A stretch of DNA of 43,443 nucleotides from JACCVL01 sp038232655 (GTDB taxonomy: Bacteria; Actinomycetota; Actinomycetes; Propionibacteriales; Nocardioidaceae), in assembly GCA_038232655.1 (NCBI GenBank), contig JBBSNM010000010.1, positions 1 to 43,443 of the forward strand. The letters are read 5' to 3'. The notes under the pieces were generated by a model that worked only from the letters and a program-made list of their open reading frames with translations, did no database searches and was not told the DNA's origin. Positions 1-9,400 of this stretch are shown in pieces. The stretch's first letter is position 1. Each line of letters opens with the position of its first letter. The position numbers were made by a program, and so were the translations under genes.

Positions 1-3000
1 CCAACCCGGCGTCCCGGCGGGCCTGCTGCACCGCCCGGACCAGGTCGCGGGCGACGCCCTCGGCGGCCAGCTCGGCGGTCACGGCGGTGTCGAGGACGAC
101 GAAACCACCGGAGCCCAAGCCACCAGAGGCCAGCGTGCCGGCGCCCATGGTGCCCGGGTCGTCGTCGCCGCTGCCCTCGACCACGGTCTGCAGCTCGTAC
201 TCGCCGTCGAGCAGACCGACCCCACCGGCGCTCACCGCACCGTCGCCGGCAACCGACCAGTCGCCGGACTTCGACGCCCGGATCACCTGCTGGACGTCCT
301 TGCCCAGCCGCGGGCCGGCCGCCCGCGGGTTGACCACGAGGCGCCGGGTGACCGCGACGTCGGCCTCCTCGGGCGTGCTGAAGTCCACCTGGCGCACGTT
401 GACCTCCGCGGCCACCAGGTCTGCGTACGGCGCCAGCGCACCGGCGTCGGGATTGGCGACACGCAGCTGTTGCAGCGGCTGGCGCACCCGCAGCCCACGC
501 GCCTTGCGCAGCCCGAGCGCCGTGGAGCACACCTCGCGGACGGAGTCCATCGCGGCCACCAGGTCGGCGTCTGCGGGCAGCGCGTCCGACTGCCCGGCAG
601 CCACCGCCGGCCAGTCGGTGAGGTGCACGCTGCGCTCGCCGGTGAGCCCGCGGAACACCGCCTCGGTCGTGAGCGGCAGCAGCGGCGCGGCCAGCCGGGT
701 GAGCACGTGCAGCGCCGTCCACAAGGTGTCGAACGCGGCGGCCTCCCCCGCCCAGAAGCGCGCGCGCGAGCGCCGGACGTACCAGTTGGTCAGCATCTCC
801 AGGTGCTCGCGCACCGACTGGCAGGCGGCGGCGACGTCGTAGCGCTCCATCCGCTCGGTGATCTCGACCACCAGGTCATGGCTCTTGGCCAGCAGGTAGC
901 GGTCGAGCGGGTGTTCGGAGTCGGTGCGCCAGCGCGCCTCGTGCCGCTCGACCCCGGCGTACAACGCGAAGAAGTACCACGCGTTCCACAGCGGGATCAG
1001 CACCTGGCGCACCCCCTCGCGGATGCCCTGCTCGGTGACGATCAGGTTGCCACCGCGCAGCACCGGCGAGCTCATCAGGAACCAGCGCATCGCGTCGGAG
1101 CCGTCGCGGTCGAGCACCTCGGTGACGTCGGGGTAGTTGCGCAGGCTCTTGCTCATCTTGCGCCCGTCGGAGCCGAGCACGATGCCGTGCACGACTGCGG
1201 ACTTGAACGCCGGGCGGTCGAACAGCGCGGTCGCCAGCACGTGCAGGGTGTAGAACCAGGCCTTGGTCTGGCCCACGTACTCCACGATGAAGTCACCGGG
1301 GTAGTGGTGCTCGAACCAGTCGGCGTTGTCGAAGGGGTAGTGCACCTGCGCGAACGGCATCGAGCCGGACTCGAACCAGCAGTCCAGCACCTCCGGCACC
1401 CGGCGCATCGTTGACCGGCCGGTGGGGTCGTCGGGGTTCGGCCGGGTGAGCTCGTCGACGTACGGGCGGTGCAGGTCGCTCGGGCGACCGAAACCGTGTG
1501 GCCCGAAGTCGCGCTCGAGCTCGTCCAGCGAGCCGTACACGTCGGCGCGGGGGTAGGCCGGGTCGTCGGAGCGCCACACCGGGATGGGGCTGCCCCAGTA
1601 GCGGTTGCGGCTGATCGACCAGTCCCGCGCCCCCTCCAGCCACTTGCCGAAGGCACCGTCCTTGACGTGCCCCGGGACCCAGCCGATCTGCTCGTTCAGC
1701 TCGACCATCCGCTCCTTGAGCGCGGTCACCTCGACGAACCACGAGGTCACCGCCCGGTAGATCAGCGGGTTGTCGCAGCGCCAGCAGTGCGGGTACGGGT
1801 GTTCGTAGGTCTCGTGGCGCAGCAGCACCCCGGCGGCGCGCAGGTCGCGCGCGATCGGCCGGTTCGCCTCGAACACGTGCTGGCCGGCGTAGTCGGGCAC
1901 CTGGTCGGTGAACCGGCCCTGGCCGTCCACGGGCACGACCGGCTCGATGCCGGCGGCGTCGGTGACGACCTTGTCCTCCTCGCCGAACGCCGGTGCGAGG
2001 TGCACGACGCCGGTGCCGTCCTCGGTGGTGACGTAGTCGGCTGCCAGCACCCGGTGCGCTCCCGGATGGTCGGCGAAGAAGCCGAACGGCGGGGTGTAGG
2101 AACGGCCGAGCAGGCCACGGCCGCGCAGCGTCTCGACGACCTCGGGGTCGTCCCCGAACTCGCGGGAGTACGCGCCGACCCGGGCGGCGGCCAGCACGAA
2201 CCGCTCGCCGGCCCAGTCGCCGGCCCGCGGGCGTACGACGACGTAGTCGATGTCGGGGTGCACCGCCATCGCGAGGTTGCTCGGCAGCGTCCACGGGGTG
2301 GTGGTCCAGACCAGCGCGAGCTCGCCGGACTCCAGCCGCAGCCCGACGGTCACGGCGGGGTCCTGGCGGGGCCGGTAGACGTCGTCGAGGCGGGTCTCGG
2401 CGTTGGACAGCGGCGTCTCGCAGCGCCAGCAGTAGGCCAGCACCCGGAAGCCCTCGTAGACCAGCCCCTTGTCCCACAGCGAGCGGAACGCCCACATCAC
2501 CGACTCCATGTAGTCGGTGTCGAGCGTCTTGTAGTCGTTGTCGAAGTCGACCCAGCGGGCCTGCCGGGTGACGTACTCCTCCCAGTCCTTGGTGTAGCGC
2601 AGCACCGCGGACCGGCAGGTCTCGTTGAAGGCGGCGACCCCCATAGCCTCGATCTCGGACTTGTGGCCGATGCCGAGCTTCTTCTCCGCATCCACCTCGG
2701 CGGGCAGGCCGTGGCAGTCCCAGCCGAAACGGCGCTCGACCCGGCGACCGCGCATGGTCTGGTACCGCGGGACGACGTCCTTGACGTAACCGGTGAGCAG
2801 GTGCCCGTAGTGCGGCAGCCCGTTGGCGAACGGTGGCCCGTCGTAGAACACGAACTCGTTGGCGCCGTTCTCACCGGCGTCGCGCTGGTGGATCGAGGCC
2901 TGGAAGGTGCCGTCGGTGCGCCAGTGCTCGAGCACGTCCCGTTCGAGGCCGGGGAAGTGGGGGGTGGCGGGCACCCGGTCCGCGCCCGCCTTCGGATAGC

Positions 3001-3019
3001 CGTTGGTCCGGTCTGACAT
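1..3019 (-). CDS. ileS: Isoleucyl-tRNA synthetase, partial (3' end beyond the window)
   Basis: Charges tRNA-Ile with isoleucine in the cytoplasm. The frame is open from an ATG at 3019 to the left edge, about 1006 residues, so only the last few tens of residues should be missing compared with actinobacterial IleS of about 1040. Class I signatures are visible: HYGH at residues 70-73 (the HIGH motif), the editing-domain stretch TTPWTLPSN, and GRKMSKSLRN near residue 620 (KMSKS loop). The sequence resembles the mycobacterial, eukaryote-like type 2 IleS. A GGAGGAG Shine-Dalgarno sits just before the ATG and fixes the start. Upstream is a T-box leader, so expression should respond to uncharged tRNA-Ile. 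No frameshift was noticed. Confidence 0.96.
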   Translation of the reverse strand, partial: MSDRTNGYPKAGADRVPATPHFPGLERDVLEHWRTDGTFQASIHQRDAGENGANEFVFYDGPPFANGLPHYGHLLTGYVKDVVPRYQTMRGRRVERRFGWDCHGLPAEVDAEKKLGIGHKSEIEAMGVAAFNETCRSAVLRYTKDWEEYVTRQARWVDFDNDYKTLDTDYMESVMWAFRSLWDKGLVYEGFRVLAYCWRCETPLSNAETRLDDVYRPRQDPAVTVGLRLESGELALVWTTTPWTLPSNLAMAVHPDIDYVVVRPRAGDWAGERFVLAAARVGAYSREFGDDPEVVETLRGRGLLGRSYTPPFGFFADHPGAHRVLAADYVTTEDGTGVVHLAPAFGEEDKVVTDAAGIEPVVPVDGQGRFTDQVPDYAGQHVFEANRPIARDLRAAGVLLRHETYEHPYPHCWRCDNPLIYRAVTSWFVEVTALKERMVELNEQIGWVPGHVKDGAFGKWLEGARDWSISRNRYWGSPIPVWRSDDPAYPRADVYGSLDELERDFGPHGFGRPSDLHRPYVDELTRPNPDDPTGRSTMRRVPEVLDCWFESGSMPFAQVHYPFDNADWFEHHYPGDFIVEYVGQTKAWFYTLHVLATALFDRPAFKSAVVHGIVLGSDGRKMSKSLRNYPDVTEVLDRDGSDAMRWFLMSSPVLRGGNLIVTEQGIREGVRQVLIPLWNAWYFFALYAGVERHEARWRTDSEHPLDRYLLAKSHDLVVEITERMERYDVAAACQSVREHLEMLTNWYVRRSRARFWAGEAAAFDTLWTALHVLTRLAAPLLPLTTEAVFRGLTGERSVHLTDWPAVAAGQSDALPADADLVAAMDSVREVCSTALGLRKARGLRVRQPLQQLRVANPDAGALAPYADLVAAEVNVRQVDFSTPEEADVAVTRRLVVNPRAAGPRLGKDVQQVIRASKSGDWSVAGDGAVSAGGVGLLDGEYELQTVVEGSGDDDPGTMGAGTLASGGLGSGGFVVLDTAVTAELAAEGVARDLVRAVQQARRDAGL

Positions 3020-3290
3020 CGCACTCCTCCCGCGTCGACGCCGGCGCACCGGCGCGCTGGTCGGGGTGCGAGGACGACTCCCGGACCTGCTCCGGGGTGC
3101 CGCGGTACCACCTCGCTTGCCGGCCCCCGGTTGCTGCCGAGCGCTGCTCGGCAGCTCGGCGGGGCCGACCGCTCTGCTGGTGGGCTGTGACGGGCCGCTC
3201 CCGTCCGGTTCTACTGAGGCGCCGCGCGTGGCGGTGCCCGTTCTTCCGGCGGCTCGCCGGTGATGGCCGGGTCGATGCCTGTGGCCCCAG
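3020..3290 (-). promoter_or_regulatory. T-box riboswitch leader of ileS, probably translational
   Basis: On the minus strand the conserved T-box sequence GAGGTGGTACCGCGGCA reads within 3117-3099. About 150 nt upstream, an ATC triplet at 3264-3262 in the context CCATCACCGGCGAG fits an isoleucine specifier. It is followed by GGAAGAACGG and GTAGAACCGG segments typical of ileS leaders. No terminator with a U-run lies between the T-box and the gene. Instead a TCCTC stretch (3074-3070) can pair with the GAGGA of the ileS Shine-Dalgarno, which suggests a sequestrator and control of translation, as known for actinobacterial ileS. A possible -10, TACGCT, is at 3294-3289. Confidence 0.88.
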
Positions 3291-3332
3291 CGTAGCGCCC
3301 ACCCCGCCCTCCCCCGCCGCCCGCACGCGCTG

Positions 3333-3752
3333 GTGGCGCGGCTCGACGCCTCGGCGGACAAGATCCTGCAGACCACGCACGGCGTCACCTACCGGCGGTT
3401 CCTGGCCATGCTCGCGCTGCGAGACCTCGGCGCTACCAGCCAACGCGCGCTGGCCGAACGGCTGGACGTCTCGGAGCCGTCGGCCAGCCGGATGAGCGCG
3501 GTGCTCGCGGCTGCGGGGCTGGTGCTCGTCGAGCCCGACCCTGCCGGCGGCAACCGGCGGCGCCTGACCCTGACCGCACCGAGCCGGACGCTGGCACGAG
3601 CGTGCGCCGAGACGCTCGAGGGGCGGCTCAGCGCATTGGTCGAGCGTGCCGGCGTGCCGTACGCGACGTACGCGCGGCACACCCGCGAGCTGGTGCACGC
3701 GTTGGCCGCGACCGGGCCGGCGGGGCGAGTCGGCGCTGGCGGTGTGGCGTGA
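3333..3752 (+). CDS. MarR-family transcriptional regulator
   Basis: A 139-residue winged helix-turn-helix protein. The stretch RALAERLDVSEPSASRM (about residues 38-54) is the helix-turn-helix, followed by a wing-like GGNRRRLTLT segment and a helical C-terminus, the MarR layout at typical length. It starts with GTG and has no strong Shine-Dalgarno. Its TGA overlaps the GTG of the next gene (GTGA), so the two are translationally coupled and probably work together; the regulator may control that membrane protein. It is divergent from ileS, with the ileS leader promoter in the shared upstream region. The ligand is unknown. Confidence 0.8.
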   Translation: MARLDASADKILQTTHGVTYRRFLAMLALRDLGATSQRALAERLDVSEPSASRMSAVLAAAGLVLVEPDPAGGNRRRLTLTAPSRTLARACAETLEGRLSALVERAGVPYATYARHTRELVHALAATGPAGRVGAGGVA

Positions 3753-4279
3753 GCGGCTATCACCTGTTGATCGCAACGCACGTGTTCGTGGCGCTGGTGG
3801 CGCTGCCGCTGGGTGCCTACCAGCTGCTGCGCCGCCGCCGGGGCGATCGCCAGCACGTACGGGTGGGGCGGGCGTGGGTCTTCGCGATGGGGTTCGTCAC
3901 GGTGAGCTCGGTCGCGATCCGCGACCTGCGGCCGGGTCAGCTGAGCATCCTGCACGTGTTGTCGGTGGTGACACTGGTGACTGTGACGCTCGGCGTCGTC
4001 CAAGCAGGGCGCGGAAACATCGAGGCACACCGCGGCATGATGCGGGGCAGCTGGCTCGGTCTGGTGGGCGCGTTCACCGGCGCGGTCGCCGTGCCCGACC
4101 GCATGCTGCCCACCTTCGTGGTCACCGAGCCGCTGCAGGCACTGGCCGCGCTCGGCGCGGTGATGGGCTGCGCCGTGCTGGTGATCGGTGCGGGCCGGTT
4201 CCGTACGCCTGGCCGTCCGCAGAGCGCGAACGAAAAGCGGTGCGCGAATCGCGATAACCCTCGGATGACCGCGAGGTGA
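3749..4279 (+). CDS. DUF2306-type membrane protein
   Basis: A 176-residue protein with about four hydrophobic segments, starting with GTG that overlaps the stop codon of the MarR gene. Histidines in THVFVALVALPLG and IEAHRGMMRGSW match the pattern of DUF2306 membrane proteins, which resemble small cytochrome-like or sensor proteins but have no established function. The last residues (ANRDNPRMTAR) are polar and are encoded by a copy of the recurring CTCGGATGA motif, so the original C-terminus may have been replaced when that repeat arrived. Convergent with obgE. Confidence 0.75.
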   Translation: MSGYHLLIATHVFVALVALPLGAYQLLRRRRGDRQHVRVGRAWVFAMGFVTVSSVAIRDLRPGQLSILHVLSVVTLVTVTLGVVQAGRGNIEAHRGMMRGSWLGLVGAFTGAVAVPDRMLPTFVVTEPLQALAALGAVMGCAVLVIGAGRFRTPGRPQSANEKRCANRDNPRMTAR

Positions 4280-4305
4280 TGCGCGATCAGGCTCGGATGA
4301 TCGCC
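4251..4305 (+). repeat. Two direct copies of the CTCGGATGA intergenic motif
   Basis: Two similar 24-base segments lie 30 bp apart: one around 4249-4272 (GCGATAAC then CCTCGGATGACCGC) and one at 4281-4304 (GCGCGATCAG then GCTCGGATGATCGC). They match at about 19 of 24 positions. They sit between the converging DUF2306 and obgE genes, the first inside the last codons of the DUF2306 gene. Related copies lie upstream of folC and of valS. Confidence 0.55.
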
Positions 4306-4311
4306 AGGGCG

Positions 4312-5673
4312 TCAGGGGCGATCGAGGCGCAGGTCGGAGCCGCGCCGGCCCAGCAGGGTCTCGGCCCCCGCCTCGATGCCGGGGTCGAAGTCGAACACCA
4401 CCGGGTCCCCGCCGCTGCCGATCGCCACCGGCTCGCCCGGTTGCGCGCCGGCGGCCAGCAGTTGCTCCTCGACGCCCAGCCGGGCCAGTCGGTCGGCGAG
4501 GAATCCGACCGCCTCGTCGTTGCCGAAGTCGGTCTGGCGCACCCATCGTTCCGGCTTGGTCCCGCGTACGCGCCAGACCTCGCCCTCGCGACGTACGGTG
4601 AACTCCGGCCCATCGGCGGCCGGCGGGTGCAAGACGATCCGGGTGGCCTCGGCCGCCGGCCGGGCGGCGCGGGCGTCGGCGACCACCCGCGCCATCGCGA
4701 ACGACAGCTCGCGCAGCCCCTCCCGGGTCGCGGCGGACACCACGACCACCGGCCGCCCGCGATCCTCGAGCTCGGCGCGCACCAGCTCGGCCAGTTCGCG
4801 CGCCTCGGGCACGTCCGCCTTGTTGAGAGCCACCAGCCGGGGCCGGTCACCGAGCCCTCCGTGGCGGTCGAGCTCACGCTCGATCACGTCGAGGTCGGTG
4901 ACCGGGTCTCGACCTGGCTCGAGCGTCGCGCAGTCGACGACGTGCACGAGCGCGGCACACCGCTCGACGTGGCGGAGGAACTCGTGGCCGAGACCACGAC
5001 CCTGACTCGCGCCCTCGATCAGCCCGGGCACGTCCGCGACGGTGAACGTGACGTCGCCGGCGGTCACCACCCCGAGGTTGGGCACCAGCGTCGTGAACGG
5101 GTAGTCGGCGATCTTGGGTCGGGCGCGGGACAACGCCGCGACCAGGCTGGACTTGCCGGCGCTGGGGAACCCCACGAGGCCAACGTCGGCGACGACCTTG
5201 AGCTCCAGCACGATCGCGCGGTCGTCGCCCGGCTCGCCGAGCAGCGCGAAGCCCGGAGCCTTGCGCTTGGTCGATGCCAGCGCGGCGTTGCCGAGGCCAC
5301 CGCGACCGCCGGCCGCGACGACCAGCGACGTCCCGGCACCGACCAGGTCGGCGATCACCTCGCCGTCGGCGCTGCGTACGACGGTGCCGTCGGGGACGGG
5401 CAGCACGAGCTCGGCTCCGTTGGACCCGTTGCGGTGGCTCCCCGCGCCCTGACCACCGTGGCCACCGCGGCGGTGCGACTCGTGGTGGTAGTCGACCAGC
5501 GTCGTCAGACCGTCGTCCACGCGCAGCACGACGTCACCGCCGTGACCGCCGTTCCCGCCGTCCGGGCCGCCGAGAGGTTTGAACTTCTCCCGATGCACCG
5601 ACGCCACGCCGTCGCCGCCGCGCCCGCCCGTCACCCGCAAGGTGACGCGGTCGACGAACGTTGGCACCGCCAC
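4312..5673 (-). CDS. obgE: GTPase Obg/CgtA
   Basis: Ribosome-associated GTPase acting in 50S maturation and the stringent response. The 453-residue product has the glycine-rich Obg fold at the N-terminus (GGRGGDG, GGNGGHGGD), then the G domain with P-loop GFPSAGKSS near residue 168, switch region DYPFTTLVPNLG, DVPG (G3) and NKAD (G4), and a C-terminal OCT domain of about 75 residues. It starts with GTG, preceded by GAGGCGGG as ribosome-binding site. It follows rpmA by about 10 bp and ends the rplU-rpmA-obgE unit, a widely conserved arrangement. proB/proA, often next in actinomycetes, are absent; two CTCGGATGA repeats follow instead. Confidence 0.96.
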   Translation of the reverse strand: MAVPTFVDRVTLRVTGGRGGDGVASVHREKFKPLGGPDGGNGGHGGDVVLRVDDGLTTLVDYHHESHRRGGHGGQGAGSHRNGSNGAELVLPVPDGTVVRSADGEVIADLVGAGTSLVVAAGGRGGLGNAALASTKRKAPGFALLGEPGDDRAIVLELKVVADVGLVGFPSAGKSSLVAALSRARPKIADYPFTTLVPNLGVVTAGDVTFTVADVPGLIEGASQGRGLGHEFLRHVERCAALVHVVDCATLEPGRDPVTDLDVIERELDRHGGLGDRPRLVALNKADVPEARELAELVRAELEDRGRPVVVVSAATREGLRELSFAMARVVADARAARPAAEATRIVLHPPAADGPEFTVRREGEVWRVRGTKPERWVRQTDFGNDEAVGFLADRLARLGVEEQLLAAGAQPGEPVAIGSGGDPVVFDFDPGIEAGAETLLGRRGSDLRLDRP

Positions 5674-5683
5674 AACGCCCGCC

Positions 5684-5944
5684 TCAGTCGGCGGCGGCAG
5701 GCACCACGTTGATGACCCGGCGGCCGCGCCGCGTGCCGAACTCGACGGCCCCGCCGATCAGCGCGAACAGGGTGTCGTCGCCGCCGCGACCGACACCGGC
5801 GCCGGGGTGGAAGTGCGTTCCCCGCTGGCGCACGATGATCTCGCCGGCGTTGACGACCTGGCCGCCGTACCGCTTGACGCCGAGGCGCTGCGCGTTGGAG
5901 TCGCGACCGTTCCTGGTCGAGGCTGCACCCTTCTTGTGTGCCAT
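5684..5944 (-). CDS. rpmA: 50S ribosomal protein L27
   Basis: An 86-residue basic protein of the large subunit, located at the peptidyl-transferase centre. It begins MAHKKGAASTRNGRDS and carries the family stretch RYGGQVVNAGEIIVRQRGT, all standard L27. It lacks the cleavable N-terminal extension found in Firmicutes L27. A GAGG Shine-Dalgarno lies about 8 nt before the ATG. It follows rplU by 18 bp and precedes obgE, so the three should be co-transcribed. Confidence 0.97.
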   Translation of the reverse strand: MAHKKGAASTRNGRDSNAQRLGVKRYGGQVVNAGEIIVRQRGTHFHPGAGVGRGGDDTLFALIGGAVEFGTRRGRRVINVVPAAAD

Positions 5945-5962
5945 CTGTCGTCCTCGCCGCTG

Positions 5963-6271
5963 TCAGTTGCTGATGTCGGTGACCTTGACCCGGGTGTAGC
6001 GCTGGCGGTGGCCCTGGCGCTTCCGGTAGCCGGTCTTGTTCTTGAACTTGACGATGGTGATCTTGGGGCCACGGGTCGCTTCGACCACCTCGGCGGTCAC
6101 GGCCACCTTGGCCAGCGCCTCCCGGTCGGACGTGACAGTTTCACCGTCGACCAGCAAGACGGCCGGCAGCGTGAGGCTCTTACCCGGCCTGTCGCTCACC
6201 TGGTCGATCTCGATGACGTCGCCGACGGCCACCTTCTGCTGCTTGCCGCCGCTGCGAACGATCGCGTACAC
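5963..6271 (-). CDS. rplU: 50S ribosomal protein L21
   Basis: Large-subunit protein that binds 23S rRNA. The frame is open further upstream, but the family starts at VYAIVRSGGKQ, so the GTG at 6271 is the start and the product has 102 residues, the usual length. It ends in the conserved GYRKRQGHRQRYTRVKV region. First gene of rplU-rpmA-obgE, driven by a clear promoter about 70 nt upstream. Confidence 0.95.
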   Translation of the reverse strand: MYAIVRSGGKQQKVAVGDVIEIDQVSDRPGKSLTLPAVLLVDGETVTSDREALAKVAVTAEVVEATRGPKITIVKFKNKTGYRKRQGHRQRYTRVKVTDISN

Positions 6272-6311
6272 GCCTGGCTCACTCTCTGCTGGTAACGGGA
6301 TCGGCCGAGAC

Positions 6312-6378
6312 CGCAGCCGCCGGCTGCGAGACCTCACGCCAACCGTGGATTCTACGGACGCGTCCCGGTGCAGGTCAA
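6312..6378 (-). promoter_or_regulatory. Promoter and leader hairpin of rplU-rpmA-obgE
   Basis: On the minus strand TTGACC (6378-6373) and TAGAAT (6354-6349) are separated by 18 bp, a good match to the housekeeping sigma consensus and the strongest core-gene promoter seen here. Transcription should start near 6342, giving a leader of about 70 nt. The leader holds a perfect 7-bp hairpin (CGCAGCC, GGC loop, GGCTGCG; 6328-6312). Whether L21 acts on it, as in leader-regulated ribosomal-protein operons, is inference. Confidence 0.7.
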
Positions 6379-6402
6379 AACGGTCCGGGTCGGCCCGCCG
6401 CC

Positions 6403-9400
6403 TCAGGGTGCGGCCGCGGGCTCGGGTTGGCCCTCGGGGTCCCGGTCCACCGCGGCGTCTGGCCCGGGTGCCGACCCGTCGGCGTCGCCAGGAGGCGCCG
6501 TCTTGCGCGTGGCCCGCTTGCGCGGCGTCTTCTTGCGGGGCGTGATCGCTTCGGGCAGGTCGTCGGTCTGCGGGTGGTCCAGTGTCGGTCGCGGCGCCGC
6601 TGGCGCTTCGGGTCTCGCAGCGGGCCCAGCGGGCTCCGGCTGCGGCTGGGTCTGTGACTGGTCCCCGGCCGACTGATCCCCGGCCGACTGATCCCCGACC
6701 GACTGATCCCCGACCGACTGATCCCCGACCGACTGATCCCCGGCCGACTGGCCCCCGACCGGCTCGTCCGCGGCCGGCTTGCCGTCTCCGCCGCCGTCGC
6801 CGCCGACCGTCGAACGGTCGTCCTCGCCGCGCCCGCGGCCGGCCCGTCGCCGACCGCCGCCGCGCCGACCGCCCTGCTCAGCGGCCTGCTTGTCCGAGCG
6901 GGGCTCCACCGGCTCTGCATGCAGCAGCAGCCCGCGCCCCACGCAGTGCTCACAGGGCTCGCCGAACGCCTCGAGCAGCCCGGTGCCGATCTTCTTGCGG
7001 GTCATCTGCACCAGCCCGAGCGAGGTCACCTCGGCGACCTGGTGCCGCGTACGGTCACGGGACAGGCACTCGACCATCCGCCGCAGCACGAGGTCGCGGT
7101 TGGACTCCAGCACCATGTCGATGAAGTCGACGACGATGATCCCGCCGATGTCACGCAACCGGAGCTGCCGCACGATCTCCTCCGCCGCCTCCAGGTTGTT
7201 CTTGGTGACGGTCTCCTCGAGGTTGCCGCCGGAGCCGGTGAACTTGCCGGTGTTGACGTCCACGACCGTCATCGCCTCGGTGCGGTCGATGACCAACGAC
7301 CCCCCCGACGGCAGGAACACCTTGCGGTCCAGCGCCTTGGCGATCTGCTCGTCGACCCGGTACGCCGCGAACACGTCGGAGTCCCCGTCGTGGCGCTGGC
7401 AGCGCTCGGCCAGGTCGGGCGCGACATGCCCGACGTAGGCCTGGATGTTGTCCCATGCGTCGTCGCCCTGGACGACGAGCGAGGTGAAGTCCTCGGTGAA
7501 CAGGTCACGCACGACCTTGATCAGCAGGTCCGGCTCGCCGTAGAGCAGCTTGGGACCCTGACCCTTGCCGTCTGCCTTGCCGGCGATGTCGTCCCAGCGT
7601 GCGGTCAGGGCGCCGACGTCGCGGGTCAGCTGCTCCTCGGTGGCACCCTCGGCTGCCGTCCGGATGATGACACCGGCGTCGCTGGGCAACGCGTCCTTGA
7701 GCAGCCCCTTCAGCCGGGCGCGCTCGCCCTCGGGGAGCTTGCGGGAGATGCCGCTGGTGTGCCCGTTCGGCACGTACACCAGGAACCGCCCGGGCAGGGA
7801 GATCTGCGCGGTCAGCCGGGCGCCCTTGTGACCCACGGGATCCTTGCTGACCTGCACCAGCAGGTGCTGGCCCGACGACAGTGCCTCCTCGATGCGGCGC
7901 GGCTTGCCGTCCATGCCCAGCGCCGACCAGTCGACCTCACCGGCGTAGAGCACACCGTTTCGGCCCTTGCCGATGTCGATGAAGGCGGCCTCCATGCTGG
8001 GCAGCACGTTTTGCACCCGGCCGAGGTAGACGTTGCCGATCAGTGACGTCTGCGACTCGCGGGCGACGTAGTGCTCGACGAGCACGTTGTCCTCGAGCAC
8101 GGCGATCTGGGTCAGGTCGGCCCGTTGCCGCACGACCATCTGCCGCGCCACCGACTCGCGCCGCGCGAGGAACTCCGACTCGCTGAGGATCGGCGGCCGG
8201 CGACGGCTGGCCTCGCGGCCCTCCCGCCGGCGCTGCTTCTTGGCCTCCAACCGGGTGGAACCGCCGACGCTGGTGATCTCCGACTCCGCCTTGTGCCGCT
8301 CGCGCACCCTGACGACGGTGTTTTCCGGGTCGTCGTCGACCGCGTCAGAGGGCTCGCCCTTGCGGCGACGCCGCCGACGCCGGCGGCTGCTCGCCCCCGA
8401 AGTCTCACCCTCGTCGTCGTCCTTGCCGGCCTTCTCGTCCTTGCCGGCCTTCTCGTCCTTGCCGGCCTTCTCGTCCTTGCCGGGCTTGTCATCCTTGCCG
8501 GGCTTGTCATCCTTGCCGGCCTTCTTGCCTTGGCCCGCCTCGTCGTCCTGGCCGTCTGTTGCGGAGGTGCCGTCGCCGGTGCCGCCGCCCGCTGACCCCT
8601 CGGCGGCTCCGGTCGTGTCGCTGTCGCCATCCTCACCGGACTTGCGGCGCCGACGCCCGCCACGGCGGCGGCGGCGCCTGCCCGAGCCACCACCTGTGGA
8701 CTCGTCACCGGTCCCCCCGGACCCGCCGTCGCCGGACCCGTCGTCGCCGGACCCGTCGTCAGCCGGCTCGCCGTCGCCGGCGTCCCGGCCAGCTGTGGGG
8801 GCGGCCCGGGGGGCCAGCGCCGTCGAGGGGTCGGCGGGCTGGAAGAGCGGGACGGCGAGTGGGCCGGTTGCCGCCGGGTCGGCCGCCGCCGGGTCGGTTG
8901 CGGGAGCTGTCGCTGGATCGGCTGCTGGGTCAGCGCCGCGGTCCTGCTCAGCGGCAGCCGGCTCGGCAGCCGACGCCGCCTTGGTGGCACGGCGACGACG
9001 GGTGGGCGTCGGCGACGGCGCGGCCGAGAAGAGACCGCCTGCTGGCGTCGCTGTAGCATCCTCGTCAGTCGCAGAATCTTCCGGCGCGGCCGGGGCCTGC
9101 TTGGCCGCCGGGGTGGCCGGCCGCTTGGTCCTGGTGGCCTTCTTGGCCGGTGGCTCGGCCGCGCCACCAGCCTCGCCGGTGGAAGCGTCGGGAGCAGGCT
9201 CGGCCTTCTTGCGGGTCCGCCTGCGGGCCGGCTCAGCAGCCGACTCGGTCGCCGGCTGATCGGCGACATCGGCGGGTGGGCCGGTGGGCCGGCTGGCGGC
9301 CCTGCGCCGCGATCTTGTCGGTGCCGCAGCCGACGGTTGGGTCGTTTCGTCGGGCGTCGTGTCGCCACCGGCCGCGGTGGTCTGTTCGGTGCTGCTGTTC

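Noticed and set aside
470..3016. Long open frames on the plus strand opposite ileS
   Set aside because: They are antisense shadows caused by G/C-rich third codon positions; the ileS frame on the minus strand has full family motifs and a good start.
6656..8523. CRISPR-like repeats
   Set aside because: The repeats are short, adjacent, without spacers, and stay in frame within rne.
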